From assembly GCF_004210375.1 (NCBI RefSeq), contig NW_027467782.1:25709276-25773275 (forward strand): a DNA stretch of 64,000 nucleotides, given 5' to 3'. Below, in pieces: positions 26,101 to 35,192 of the stretch; the first letter of the stretch is position 1; each line of letters begins with the position of its first letter. The position numbers were made by a program, and so were the translations under genes. Origin of the DNA: Tachypleus tridentatus. Taxonomy: Eukaryota; Arthropoda; Merostomata; Xiphosura; Limulidae. The notes beneath the pieces are model-generated. The model did not search any database. It was given only the letters and a program-made list of their open reading frames with translations, and was not told the origin of the DNA.

Positions 26101-27444
26101 TATCTTGTTTACTTTTAGCCTCGTTAACTACCAAGTTCTGTAAGAGAAAAATCAGGAATTCCATAGCTCTAACCAATGAATACAAATGCTTTGCAAACGA
26201 TAATTAATGACAGAATTAACTTTCTTTTTTCTTTGTATGAACACCCGGCTTGGTTGTTTACAAAACGTAAAACATAACATGAAATTTTTATTGTGAAATA
26301 ATTAAAAGTGATACTATTGTCAACATAATCTTTCGCATACATGGGAAATATAAATAATTTTGTAATCAATACACATGTAGAAACGGGCAAATTTACATAA
26401 TGTCTGAATAAAACAATATATGATTGTTTGTGAATTTCGCACAAAGCTACTCAAGGGCTGTTTGTGCTAGCCGTCCCTAATTTAGCAGTGTAAGACTAGA
26501 GGGAAGGCAGCTAGTCATCACCACCCACCGCCAACTCTTGGGCTATTCTTTTATCAACGAAAAGTGGGATTGACCGTCACATTATAATGCCCCCACGGCT
26601 GAAAGTGTGAGCATGTTTGGCGCGACCGGGATGCGAGCCCGCGACCCTCAGATTACGAGTCGCACGCCTTAACACGCTTGGCCATTCCGGGCCCTGACAG
26701 CATATGAATCAAGATTTACATGTATTTATATTAAAGTTATACAAAAATATTTAGAAGTACTTTTTCGAGATTTGCGACTGAAATATATAAATCCCTTTCA
26801 AGTATCAGCCCCCAAATATATTCCCCCATCATGTTTTCGTTGTACACGCTCCCAAGTCACAAAAGCAAAGTTTGAAGAGAATAGGCCTTTACCATTTACT
26901 TTAGGCATAAGCAATTAGGAAATAACATTTTGTCCCCAAGAACAAGAAAAAGTAAAAATTTTGTTACATAGTGTAATCTTACGTATACACAGGCAATTAT
27001 TTTTATAATCAATACACATGGTGAGTGAAATGTCAAACGAAAAGGTTATGGCTGAAAGACATTTAAAAGCAAGATGGACGATTTCGATTTAGATGTTATT
27101 TCTATTAAGTTAGTGTAGTTTAATGAAAATATGATCTAAAAAACCATGAATTTACCTCTGACATCATGTTTGTAATCACCTTCACGATTTTTGCATGTGT
27201 AAATTCCCGCGTCTTCAAATTGGATGTTGGTTAGCACTAATTTGCCACCGTATTTTATTTGCGTTCTCTCACTATTAATAACTTGTTCTTTGAGATTTGA
27301 GTACCAAATAACTGGTTCTTCTCTTGCTTGGTTTGAACATATTAATGTAAGAGTAGAACCACGTTCAATTTCGTAGACGAATGTAAAACCTGAAACAAGC
27401 AGGAAACTACCGAAAATATAAAATAATTGAGTGTAATTAGCCAT
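16818..27444 (-). CDS. Ig / cysteine-rich single-pass receptor-like protein, six exons (gene span)
   Basis: Exons in order: 27444-27156, 21638-21576, 21392-21231, 19790-19672, about 19315-18822 and 17189-16818. Exons 1-4 keep frame through three phase-1 junctions with GT-AG borders. The predicted chain is near 498 residues if two A6 runs in exon 5 each have one base too many. Domains: signal peptide (1-21), one Ig domain (about 22-100) with C36, W47 and DAGIYTC at 78-84, one small GCC2/GCC3-like module (about 117-170), a 39-residue link with two cysteines, a probable membrane helix (about 220-238), and a polar Lys/Glu/Ser/Thr-rich tail with no recognised domain. This architecture points to a surface receptor or adhesion protein. 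I do not recognise the gene. Introns 1 and 2 carry transposon scraps. Confidence 0.7.
18676..18692. repeat. (TA)n microsatellite
   Basis: Short uninterrupted TA run inside the last receptor intron. Confidence 0.85.
18822..19315 (-). CDS. Receptor exon 5: probable membrane helix and cytoplasmic tail
   Basis: A hydrophobic run FYFSFIFYLLLFSVLCCFC is followed by the basic stop-transfer NKKARGKWK and a polar tail (EDQELVTKK, ILEAVSMIPECEKAPTNK, PEETLKSDSLTT). Two A6 runs, near 19191 and 19128, each break the frame by one base. Removing one A from each makes the exon 492 nt and in phase with both neighbours. An alternative acceptor at 19253 ('attatttag') would cut most of the hydrophobic run and would need another exon upstream. 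The donor gttcgt at 18821 is weak; 'gtatac' at 18817 is the alternative but breaks the phase. Confidence 0.5.
19672..19790 (-). CDS. Receptor exon 4: extracellular stalk
   Basis: 119 nt, entering in phase 1 and leaving in phase 0. It encodes 39 residues, including TFPLGDQTYSCKV and DLSYCSV, with two cysteines that may pair. The acceptor has a CT-rich tract (ctctctcttaag) and the donor is 'gtaagt'. The function of this segment is unknown. Confidence 0.65.
20935..21040 (-). repeat. SINE family A, degenerate 3' part
   Basis: 'tttcgcggatagctgaacga' and 'cagcgctagccgttcctaat' match the tail end in reverse, with the body lost after about 100 bp. It lies in receptor intron 3, oriented with the gene. 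Confidence 0.6.
21231..21392 (-). CDS. Receptor exon 3: GCC2/GCC3-type cysteine-rich module
   Basis: 162 nt, phase 1 at both ends. The pattern is CPPGHY...CLPCPGGTY...ACIPCPGDK...LC. Known: CPPGxY-CxxCPxGTY repeats define the GCC2/GCC3 or ephrin-receptor-like domain found in secreted and membrane proteins. The donor is 'gtaatg'. The acceptor is 'aacgcttttag'. Confidence 0.8.
21576..21638 (-). CDS. Receptor exon 2: linker
   Basis: 63 nt between acceptor 'ttttcccag' and donor 'gtaagt'. It encodes VYVPAENLNCTRGYQRDVYR plus Cys, with an N-linked glycosylation sequon (NCT). Phase 1 at both ends. Confidence 0.7.
21640..23600. other. Receptor intron 1, 3' part, no recognised feature
   Basis: AT-rich intronic DNA. 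A minus-strand block near 23200-23030 reads PVMGDIAQLQGADVDIDSYN but has no partner motifs, so it is not called. Confidence 0.4.
23620..23905 (+). mobile_element. Penelope-like element GIY-YIG endonuclease fragment
   Basis: Plus-strand reading gives NTNVIYKILYGNFHVFYVRE followed by TSPKL, matching the Y-KI...C-D-FY-GETSR core seen at 3310-3390, then an H-F-HC/NSN block and an ILNRE-like block with shifts. It is antisense to the receptor gene and lies in its first intron. Confidence 0.55.
24496..24849. repeat. Large imperfect inverted repeat (hairpin)
   Basis: The left arm 24496-24646 and right arm 24698-24849 are reverse complements over about 150 bp at roughly 90% by eye, for example 'gttaagttcttgctttctac' left against 'gtagaaagcaagaacttaac' right. 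The spacer is about 51 bp. No coding content. It lies in receptor intron 1 and would fold strongly as RNA or single-stranded DNA. It may be a fold-back element. Confidence 0.85.
24895..25012 (-). repeat. SINE family B
   Basis: In reverse: 'cgatgggacagcggtaagtc', 'acaacgctaagatt', a B-box-like 'gagttcgattgcc', and an end matching 'cgatgtggtttggctataag'. Confidence 0.65.
25815..25936 (-). repeat. SINE family B
   Basis: In reverse: 'actagtacagaggtaagtct', 'acaacgctaaaatgag', B-box-like 'aggttcgaatctc', tail 'agcccgacgtggcttagctg'. The middle 'gagctcagcagatagcccga' is a mark of this subfamily. Confidence 0.65.
26424..26692 (-). repeat. SINE family A, full length
   Basis: All blocks are in order on the minus strand, from 'tttgtgaatttcgcacaaag' to the head 'cttggccattccgggcc'. 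It lies in receptor intron 1, in the same orientation as the gene. Confidence 0.85.
27156..27444 (-). CDS. Receptor exon 1: signal peptide and Ig domain
   Basis: The ATG at 27444 is chosen because it starts a short hydrophobic leader (YIFGSFLLVSGF). The Ig fold follows, with cysteines 36 and 84, the core Trp47 and the D-x-G-x-Y-x-C motif. The donor 'gtaaat' follows AGAG, leaving phase 1, which the next exon accepts (G|TG gives Val). Confidence 0.8.
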
Positions 27445-28044
27445 TGAATTCTCTCTGCACTGTACGCTTTGTAAATCACTTTCTGTATTGTTTCTAAGTG
27501 AAATATCAGTGTTACTATGCGCACAAAGTATTCTTGTTTGAATGACGTCATGAACTGAAGTAACATTGTTCGGTGGAAAAACGTTTTACTAACAATAATG
27601 ATTGCAAAGTTTATTGCTTTCTGTAGTGTGAAAGACCTTAAACTGAGAAATTATAATCATGTTTATGTTTTGCATAATTTAGATTTAATAAACAATAACA
27701 ACACTTGCCTGAGATTTCAACTTGAAATTTAGGTAAAAGCAAATAAAATGTATACGAAGTTTTGCTTTGCAATTTCTTCTGACAATACAAGTCTTAGTCG
27801 GTATTTATGATATCAACCATAATAAGACTGCTAACAGATGTCTCATGATACATATAAATTATAATTGAGTAGTTATAAATGTATAAACACTGTAACAATA
27901 TTTAAATTGAAAAATCAGTTAAAGAATATTCACATATATAACTTGTGTGACAAATACTGCATTCCACGGTGTTATATAGGGATTAATGACTACAATTAGC
28001 TGTATCAAATATTTTGTTCTTCAAAACTAATATGATTTCAATAG

Positions 28045-28084
28045 TTTGTTTTTCGAATGTCGCACAAAGCTATTCGAAGGCTAT
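28045..28084 (-). repeat. SINE family A, 3' piece of a copy split by a DNA transposon
   Basis: Contains 'cgcacaaagctattcgaagg' and stops at 'ctat', exactly where the transposon begins. The rest of the SINE resumes at 30263. The 11-bp repeats 'gatttcaatag' at 28034-28044 and 30498-30508 flank the whole split SINE. Confidence 0.85.
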
Positions 28085-28175
28085 AGAGGTTTGCGTGTGA
28101 CGTCACTCTTGACCTAGTTACTGCTGACCGTGTTTATATTCCAACACAAGGGTGATTCATTGTCAAAAGTGCGCG

Positions 28176-29231
28176 ATGGTACACTCGTGTTGTGCATTTA
28201 ACTGTTCAAATCGACATGGACAGGTGGAAAATGTGTCATACTACAGATTTCCTATAGATCCCGACCGAAGAAGACGATGGATTGCAGCTGTCAATAGGAA
28301 AAACTGGACACCCACAGAGCACACCAGACTTTGTAGTAAACATTTTGTGTCAGGTATCTATAATTCATCTATAGCCAGGCTGAATAAATTGAAACTTACA
28401 CGCATGATATATGTACAGCAGAGCACACTGCAGCACCAGTCAAAGAAATGTTTTTTGCACACTTTTCTTTTACTTTTAAATTACTGAATAGTAAATTTAC
28501 TGAAGGAACAATATTATTCATGATGAATAGGTTATATAGCCATTTGTACATTAAGACAAAATGTTAATATCTCTTAAAGGACCAATTTAAGTGATTCATC
28601 AGAAAACCACAACTGGCACAAAATTAAATAGTGTGCAAATAATTAATTTGTTGGCTGTACATTCAGTTGTTAAACAATGTTCAGCATATTCAGTTATATA
28701 TATTTAGTTAAAAGTGTACAGTGTATGTGTTATATATATAAATATTATCTGATCCTGTAGGTCTATATCTTAACAAAATTATTGTACTCTGTTTCAGGGA
28801 CGAAGAGTGATGATCCCCTATCACCTGACTATGTACCTTCCATATTTCATTTTACACGTTCTCCCCTGAAGAGAAGGAAAGCTGCTGAATTGTGTAAATA
28901 TGAAAACAGGAAAGAAGTGACCAAAAGGAGAAAAGAACAACAAAAGAGACATGAAGCTGCTGCTGGGCTGCTTGAACTTGCTTTCATAGAATCTGCTGGC
29001 ACTGCTGCCACTGATAGCAGCTGTACTGATTCTGCTGATGAACTTGAAGCTACATGTGATAATTTTGACTTGTGTACATCACAATATACAACTGAGACAT
29101 GTATGCAGACGGAAATATCATTCATAGACTTAGTTAGACTTGAATCTGAATGCCAACGTGGGAGCAGACTTCACCTAGTCCAGCCTTGCAGGTGCAGTGG
29201 GAAGATATTATCTCTCCATTCCTGCAACTAG
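28176..29231 (+). pseudogene. THAP-domain transposon protein, truncated, two exons
   Basis: Exon 1 (28176-28353) holds a THAP zinc finger: C-x4-C (CCAFNC), YRFP, DPDRRRRWIAAVNRKNW and CSKHF, giving the C2CH ligands. The ATG at 28176 is preferred over 28152 because THAP domains start a few residues before the first cysteine. The intron 28354-28797 has 'gtatct' and 'ctgtttcag' and joins in frame (G|GG). Exon 2 begins TKSDDPLSPDYVPSIFHF, typical after transposon THAP domains, then a basic coiled-coil-like stretch and an acidic Ser/Thr region, and stops at 29231. The DDE catalytic domain expected downstream is absent. Confidence 0.75.
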
Positions 29232-29756
29232 CAACCCATAGCTTTAGTGGTGGTTCATTTAGCCGCTGAGAGTGGCACACCTGTAAAATAACAAAGAAAA
29301 TATTAAGTTGTGTATATATAAGCTTTTAAAGACAACTGGGTATCAGGTTGGGATACATGTGTCACTCAAATAATAAAATAATATAAAAAAATAACAGAAC
29401 AGCTAAATATTAAATTATTTTTACAGAAACCTAACATGGCTATTGACCAGCTTTAACGGTCTATGTCTACTTGTACTATTTATTATCTATATATTGATTC
29501 CTTACTAAAAATTAATCATAAATCAAAATTTAAGTTTTGAAACAGCCTAGACAATAAGGTGTCTTAATATCATTATACAAACATGTATAGAAGTGCTCTA
29601 GGCTAGAGCTTTGACAACAGTCAGTACACATGTAGTACAATAATATTGAACCATTTATTAAAATGGGGGCCCTACTTTACTTAAGTATCTAGTCTTCGTC
29701 TAAAATGTAGTTAAATCTATCATACAGAGTACATGATACATGTATGTAATACAACA

Positions 29757-30128
29757 TGATGTACAAATTTTGCTGTAATGATGACTTTATCCGACGTTGC
29801 CCTGGTCATCTGCACATTCTGTACAAATCCTGCCACAAAGTACTGTACGCATCAAGGCTTTTGTAACCTTTTAGACTTTCATTTGTATAGGTGGAAGTCC
29901 TGTTTATCAAATATATATAAATGTCACCATATGTAATATATGGCAGATCTACTCCGAAACAGTCTGACTCTGAACAACGTTGTCTTGGCTGGATATTACT
30001 GGCGTAAATACACGTGGCGGGAGCATATACGGGTCTCCTACACCCAGTTCCTTCACGTTTTCCTCATACCTGGCCTTATCAGCACCTGTCAGGTGTGCTA
30101 CAAGTGATGAAAAGCCAGCGGCAGCCAT
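29757..30128 (-). pseudogene. YqaJ-associated ISL2EU protein, N-terminal part, frameshifted
   Basis: Starts at ATG 30128 with MAAAGFSSLVAHLTGADKAR, then LGVGDPYMLPP. After frameshifts it continues as LPYITYGDIYIYLINRTSTY, LKGYKSLDAY, QYFVAGFVQNVQ and VIITAKFVH. Inference from family memory: this is the N-terminal region of the ISL2EU protein that later carries a SWIM zinc finger and YqaJ nuclease; neither is present. Sequence ends where likeness stops near 29757, probably at the deletion joining it to the THAP gene region. Confidence 0.6.
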
Positions 30129-30262
30129 TTACATGTGAATAGTACTGAATACAGCAGTTGTTAACTCGTTCAGTCATGAGGGACACTTGCCACCCAATAT
30201 GGCGATATGTTTACAAACCTCGTTGTGGTCACGTGACACTAATAGGTTCACGCAAAACCTCT

Positions 30263-30497
30263 ATTTGTGCTAGTCGTCCCTAATTTAGCAGTGTAAGACT
30301 AGAGGGAAGGCAGCTAGTCATCACCACCCACCGCCAACTCTTGGGCTACTCTTTTACCAACGAATAGTGGGATTGACCATCACATTATAACGCCCCCACG
30401 GCTGGGAGGCGAGTATGTTTAGTGCGACCGGGATTCGAACCCGCGACCCTCGGATTACGAGTCGAACGCCTTATCACACTTGGCCATGCCAGGCCAA
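30263..30497 (-). repeat. SINE family A, 5' piece of the split copy
   Basis: Continues from the piece at 28045-28084 through 'ctagtcgtccctaatttagc' to the tRNA head ending 'cttggccatgccaggcc'. The B-box region 'gggattcgaacccgcga' is well kept. Confidence 0.9.
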
Positions 30498-30639
30498 GAT
30501 TTCAATAGATCTTCCGTCCTGAAAACGGTAATATGTTCATTACGCTGTTCATGGTTGCCAGGTAAAATACTATCACAGTTTTGTTGTGCTGTTGCAATAA
30601 AGTTAATTCCTGAATCAAATAAGCCTAAGATTTATTATG

Positions 30640-30766
30640 TGTGTGTGTTTGTGTTTTTCTTATAGCAAAACCACATCGGGCTATCTGCTCAGCCCACCGA
30701 GGGGAATCGAACCCCTGATTTTAGCGTTGTAAATCAGGAGACATACCGCTGTACTAGCGGGGGGCA
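30640..30766 (-). repeat. SINE family B, well preserved
   Basis: In reverse: head 'gctagtacagcggtatgtct', 'acaacgctaaaatcag', B box 'gggttcgattcccct', 'gggctgagcagatagcccga', then 'tgtggttttgctataagaaa' with a CA-rich tail. This is the best copy for defining the family. Confidence 0.75.
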
Positions 30767-30814
30767 AGATTTATAATAAATATTATAGAAATTGCAAATG
30801 CTACTTTCCCCTCA

Positions 30815-31032
30815 GGCCCAGCATGGCCAGGTGGTTAAGGCACTCGACTCATAATCCGAAAGTCGCGAGTTCAAATCCCGTTATAATGTGACGGTCAATC
30901 CCACTATTCGTTGGTGAAAGAGTAACCCAAGAGTTGGCGATAGGTGGTGATGAATAGCTGCCTTCACTTTAGTTTTACATTGCTAAATTAGGGACGGCTC
31001 GTCTTGTTTTACGCGAGATTAAAAAACAAACC
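30815..31032 (+). repeat. SINE family A with an internal deletion
   Basis: The head 'ggcccagcatggccaggtgg' and B-box-like 'gagttcaaatccc' are followed directly by 'gttataatgtgacggtcaat', so the 'catgctcgccctttcagccg' block is missing. Confidence 0.8.
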
Positions 31033-31589
31033 TATCTATTAATTTGACGTTAAGATACATTTGCTTCTAGATTTTAAGTTGTTCATTTCTCAGTTAAACA
31101 ACTGAAAACTGAGAAGAATAGCATGCAAAACTAACGTATAAATCAATTACACGATAGTACATGAATGAAATCCTTTGTTAAATGTAATTTTGTTACTGTG
31201 ACACTTCGGTTTTTTGAAACGTAGATTTATGTTTTATAAATCTTCAATTTCATAAATATCTTGTTACGTATTTCTCTTCGTCTTTAAAGTGTGTTCTTGG
31301 ATATTAAAGGAGGTCCGCAGTGAAGCTTAACAGTATGGGGTTCACTGTAATGGGCTTTATTTATATACGAATAAGCCTTTGGGCCCTTTTATTATGGCTG
31401 ACATTTTAATACATATATTTCTGAAAAGATGTCTACGAATTTGTGTCATTCGCTTATTCTAGATCTTTCTACAAGCCTATACAATGCGCATGCACATTAT
31501 ATACTGCACAGTATAAATCTGAGCATCACTTGCTGTCAGCGGCAGTTCAGTTTTTCATGTTAAGGACGGGTGTATACTTTTTACAGAGA
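31033..31589. other. Stretch without a recognised feature
   Basis: No coding likeness and no inverted terminus of the following Tigger pseudogene could be identified. Confidence 0.4.
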
Positions 31590-32945
31590 TCATTTTATTA
31601 TGCGTGAGAAAAGAATGTGTGATGATACTGAGCCAAAGAAACCTAACTCGCACGAGACGAAGGAATAAATGAATCATCTGTAAGACTGTTAAATGAAAGA
31701 ACCAGTAAAAACAGTATTGAATGGCTACCAACTGTTTTGCCTCGAAAACAATCGTCAAGAAAAGGAGCTCTCTAATGGTGAATATGGAATGTCTGCTATC
31801 AATATGGATAGATGATTGTAATCAGAAGCGAATTCCTTTAAGTCAAATGGAAATTCAAACGAAAGCTTCGAGTTTTTTAAACGCCTTTAAAGATTGGTTT
31901 GTTTTGGAATTTCGCACAAAGCTACTCGAGGGCTATCTGTGCTAGCCGTCCCTAATTTAGCAGTGTAAGACTAGAGGGAAGGCAGCTAGTCATCACCACC
32001 CACCGCCAACTCTTGGGCTACTCTTTTACCAACGAATAGTGGGATTGACCGTCACATTATAACGACCCCACGGCTGGGAGGGCGAGCATGTTTGGCGCGA
32101 CCGGGATGCGAACCCGCGACCCTCAGATCGCACGCCTTAACACGCTTGGCCATGCCGGGCCGCCTTTAAAGAAAACGTTGGTGAATGGGGAACTAAAGAA
32201 ATATTTTTGGCAAGCCGTGATTGGTTCTTTCGTTTTAAAAAACACTCTGGTTTTCATAATGTTCGTATTGCAGGCGAAAGTTCAAATTAATAAAAAGTTC
32301 GTTACGAAGATAACCAAATATTAATGTTGATAAAAGGGGTTTATTTTGGGAAAAAAGTGCCTTCAAGAACTTTTCTATCAGAAAATGAAAAAAACTCGGC
32401 CACGTTAGAAGAGGTAAAAGATCGTTTGACACTTGTTTCGCGGAAATGGATCTGGCGATTTTAAATTAAAACCTGTGCTTGTGTATCGTGCGGAAACACC
32501 CCGAACACTTATCAGTTGTGCAAAGAAGACTCTTCCAGTTGTTTGGCGATCAAATAAAAAAAGCATGGGTCACAAAACCTTTGTTTGAAGACTGGTTAAA
32601 AAAGCTATTTTTGTCCTGCAGTTGATCATTACTGCAAAAGAAAACAACTTGGACTTTAAAGCCATCCAACAGGACTTTGTGACTTTAATGGAAATGTCAA
32701 AATTCATCTTTTTCCACCCAATACAACATCTTTACTGCAATTAATGAATCACGGTGTCATTGTAACGTTTGAAGCTTATTATTTGAAGCGAACTTTCTCT
32801 CAAGCAATAAAGACTACAATTACAGAAGCTTCACTATCTTCGGCTAAATTCTGGAAAAATTACATCATCAGAAGTGCTATCGAGAATATCAACGAAGCGA
32901 GAGTAACATGAGAGCAATATGGAAGCACGTGCTGCCTAATTGTGC
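31590..32945 (+). pseudogene. Tigger (pogo-type, TIGD1-like) transposase pseudogene, split by a SINE
   Basis: Reading across shifts and over the SINE: CLLSIWIDDCNQKRIPLSQM, IQTKASSF at 31790-31880; then WFFRFKKHSGFHNVRIAGES at 32219-32280, VPSRTFLSENEK near 32356-32392, DFNGNVKIHLFPPNTTSLLQ near 32681-32740, YYLKRTFSQAIKTT near 32779-32820, FWKNY, and RAIWKHVLPNCA ending near 32945. These are DNA-binding and DDE-domain landmarks of Tigger transposases. The 'PMDQGV' block near the catalytic acid reads LMNHGV, the middle acid block is lost, and stops occur, so it is dead. It ends where the hAT fragment begins. Confidence 0.8.
31894..32160 (-). repeat. SINE family A inserted in the Tigger pseudogene
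   Basis: Nearly full length, with perfect 12-bp duplications 'cgcctttaaaga' at 31882-31893 and 32161-32172. Removing it restores the continuity of the Tigger reading region. A 7-bp deletion affects the 'gattacgagtcg' part of the head. Confidence 0.95.
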
Positions 32946-32947
32946 AA

Positions 32948-34552
32948 GCTTTAAAAATTTTCCACTGGCTGGTTGAGGCTGAAAAAATATGTATAGAGCA
33001 AATACATTGTAGAGAAAAGTTAATTGCCACTTGACAGCAGTAGAAAGAACTTCGGTCTACCAGATTTAATGAATGGGCTGCACAAGGCACATATATGGCA
33101 AACTTATTTTCTTCTAAAATCTTTTGCTGCATATCCTTATAACGCCCAGACATGTTAGCAGCATTGTCATAAGACTGACCCCTATATTTTGTAAAATTAA
33201 GTTTGCAAAGTTCACGTAAGTACTGCAATACCTGGTTTGCCATTTCATCAGTCATTTGACTTTTTGGTTCCAAAAAGGTTAAAAAGCATTCAATAGGCTG
33301 CCCATTTTTTAAGTATCGAGTTCAACTCTTATCTGATCTATATGTGATAGATCTGGCGTCGAGTCAACTGACAAGCTAAAATAACAAGAAGAATTTACTT
33401 CATCAACAACGAATGTGTAGACCTTCTGAACCATTGGTTCAATGAATCCTTCATAGGCGGTTTTGGACAAGTATGAAGGATTTCCTTTTCCAAAATTTCC
33501 ATATTTATAAATATGCCCTGCTAAACTGGATCAAACTGACTTATGAGCTAATGTAGCCCCTAAAAATTCCCATTCTGCAGTGAACCAAATTTCATCTGTT
33601 CTGTGAAAAGCCAGGCTACGTTCAGCTAACGTACAAATAACAACTATTGCATGCTCCAAGACATGCTCCCAGTAATCGCACTCTTCTTTTAATTTCTTTT
33701 CCAACTCTTGTTGCAAAGCCTAAACCTTGTCTGTAAGTTAAGTATGTTAACATAGAGTTTCGGTGAGTAGTGCTTCTTTAATGATGATCAATTACAATAG
33801 TATTTCGCCAGTCACTGAACCCTTCTCTTTCAACAAAACACGAGGAAAATTTAGGGACAAAGAGTCGACAGTGAATACAACAACCATTCTCTCTTGTATT
33901 ACTCACCATTGGCTTTTACCCCAAAGAAAAGTTTTTGCAAACAGTATTTCATTAGTTTGCTACTATTGAAAGTCCAGCAAGATTTAACAAATGACCCATT
34001 GTGGTGTTATACAGTCAGTGGGTCCACAAGCAATCGAATAAGCCACATCAGCAGCAGAGAAATCGAGCCACAACCCTGGATCTTTTGCTTTAGTTTCTTC
34101 ATCTTTTTTAGACTGAAGCATTTTACCATAGTTCAGCAATTTTCATTTTCAGAAATTATTTCAACTTCAAACTGTCTTGTGGAGAAACTTGCATCAACAT
34201 TAACACTAGAGATATCTGGAGAATTTACAAGCAAAGTAAGATCAGTTGTGAAAGTTGTTCCAGTTGAGCAAGCCTGTGACACCTCAACGTCATCATAATG
34301 TTCTGACCTTCAAGTGGACAAAGTGGTACTTGTAGATGTGGAGCTTGGTTCAACTTTAATCATGTCAGAGTCAGATACAGTACAAGTGACTTCTCATGGC
34401 AGAGATGGGTTTTGATTTGGAAGATCTTGTTGTGTAAGTTCAGTGAACAAATTAGTCTGCTATCTAGTCTTGGCCACTAAATCCAAAGCCTTTTGTTGGT
34501 TCTTTTCTGCCAGTTTTTCTTTTTGTGCACCACTTAAATGAACTTGTTTCAT
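32948..34552 (-). pseudogene. hAT-type transposase pseudogene (ZMYM1/TTF-type, DUF4371-like)
   Basis: Minus-strand blocks in order: start MKQVHLSGAQKEKLAEKNQQ at 34552, an acidic Ser/Thr region, a DPGLW block near 34079, KANGE-YKREWLLYSLST near 33920-33860, then LKEECDYWEHVLEHAI, ERSLAFHR and FLGATL at 33690-33545, then SLSVDSTPDLSHIDQIRVEL around 33380-33315 (shifted), YRGQSYDNAANMSGRYKDMQ at 33184-33125, YVPCAAHSLNLV at 33096-33061, and FSASTSQWKIFKA ending at about 32948. These match TTF/ZMYM1-like hAT proteins. The C-terminal dimerisation region is missing and there are several stops. It abuts the Tigger fragment with no spacer. Confidence 0.8.
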
Positions 34553-34593
34553 CTTGCAGTCTGAAATATACAGAGAAAAAACACAAAATAATA

Positions 34594-35093
34594 NNNNNNN
34601 NNNNNNNNNNNNNNNNNNNNNNNNNNNNNNNNNNNNNNNNNNNNNNNNNNNNNNNNNNNNNNNNNNNNNNNNNNNNNNNNNNNNNNNNNNNNNNNNNNNN
34701 NNNNNNNNNNNNNNNNNNNNNNNNNNNNNNNNNNNNNNNNNNNNNNNNNNNNNNNNNNNNNNNNNNNNNNNNNNNNNNNNNNNNNNNNNNNNNNNNNNNN
34801 NNNNNNNNNNNNNNNNNNNNNNNNNNNNNNNNNNNNNNNNNNNNNNNNNNNNNNNNNNNNNNNNNNNNNNNNNNNNNNNNNNNNNNNNNNNNNNNNNNNN
34901 NNNNNNNNNNNNNNNNNNNNNNNNNNNNNNNNNNNNNNNNNNNNNNNNNNNNNNNNNNNNNNNNNNNNNNNNNNNNNNNNNNNNNNNNNNNNNNNNNNNN
35001 NNNNNNNNNNNNNNNNNNNNNNNNNNNNNNNNNNNNNNNNNNNNNNNNNNNNNNNNNNNNNNNNNNNNNNNNNNNNNNNNNNNNNNNNNNNNN
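34594..35093. other. Assembly gap, exactly 500 N
   Basis: A round-number gap of unknown true size, just outside the start of the hAT pseudogene. Sequence order and orientation across it are not guaranteed. Confidence 1.
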
Positions 35094-35192
35094 AAGCAGA
35101 TTTTGGAAGCTTTAGAATGTCTAGTTGAAAACCAGTCACCAAAAGACACTAGAAGAAAGCGAACAATATTACAAATTTTATACAAGAGCTAG
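35094..35192 (+). pseudogene. Possible hAT transposase scrap after the gap
   Basis: Opens in the gap and reads KQILEALECLVENQSPKDTR then RKRTILQILYKS-stop. The I--AL-------K-TR pattern resembles the middle of TTF-type hAT transposases, but the match is short and from memory. It is on the opposite strand to the hAT remnant before the gap. Confidence 0.25.

Larger units (their letters stand above)
28085..30262. mobile_element. ISL2EU-type DNA transposon, internally deleted (2,178 bp)
   Basis: The ends are inverted: AGAGGTTTGCGTG at 28085 and the reverse complement of AGAGGTTTTGCGTG at 30262. The flanking dinucleotide AT (28083-28084 and 30263-30264) fits a 2-bp duplication within the SINE sequence 'ggctatttgtgctag'. 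Inside are a THAP gene starting near the left end and a YqaJ-associated gene starting near the right end, pointing at each other. Known: ISL2EU elements make a 2-bp AT duplication and encode a transposase plus a YqaJ-type nuclease. Neither gene is complete, so this copy is non-autonomous. Confidence 0.75.

Noticed and set aside
28847..29125. 92-codon minus-strand frame opposite THAP exon 2
   Set aside because: Shadow of the THAP reading frame; its serine-rich composition follows from the other strand.
34460..35192. Frames of about 200-240 codons spanning the N run
   Set aside because: Their length comes from undefined bases. Only the short ends (hAT start on the minus strand, possible scrap on the plus strand) are real sequence.
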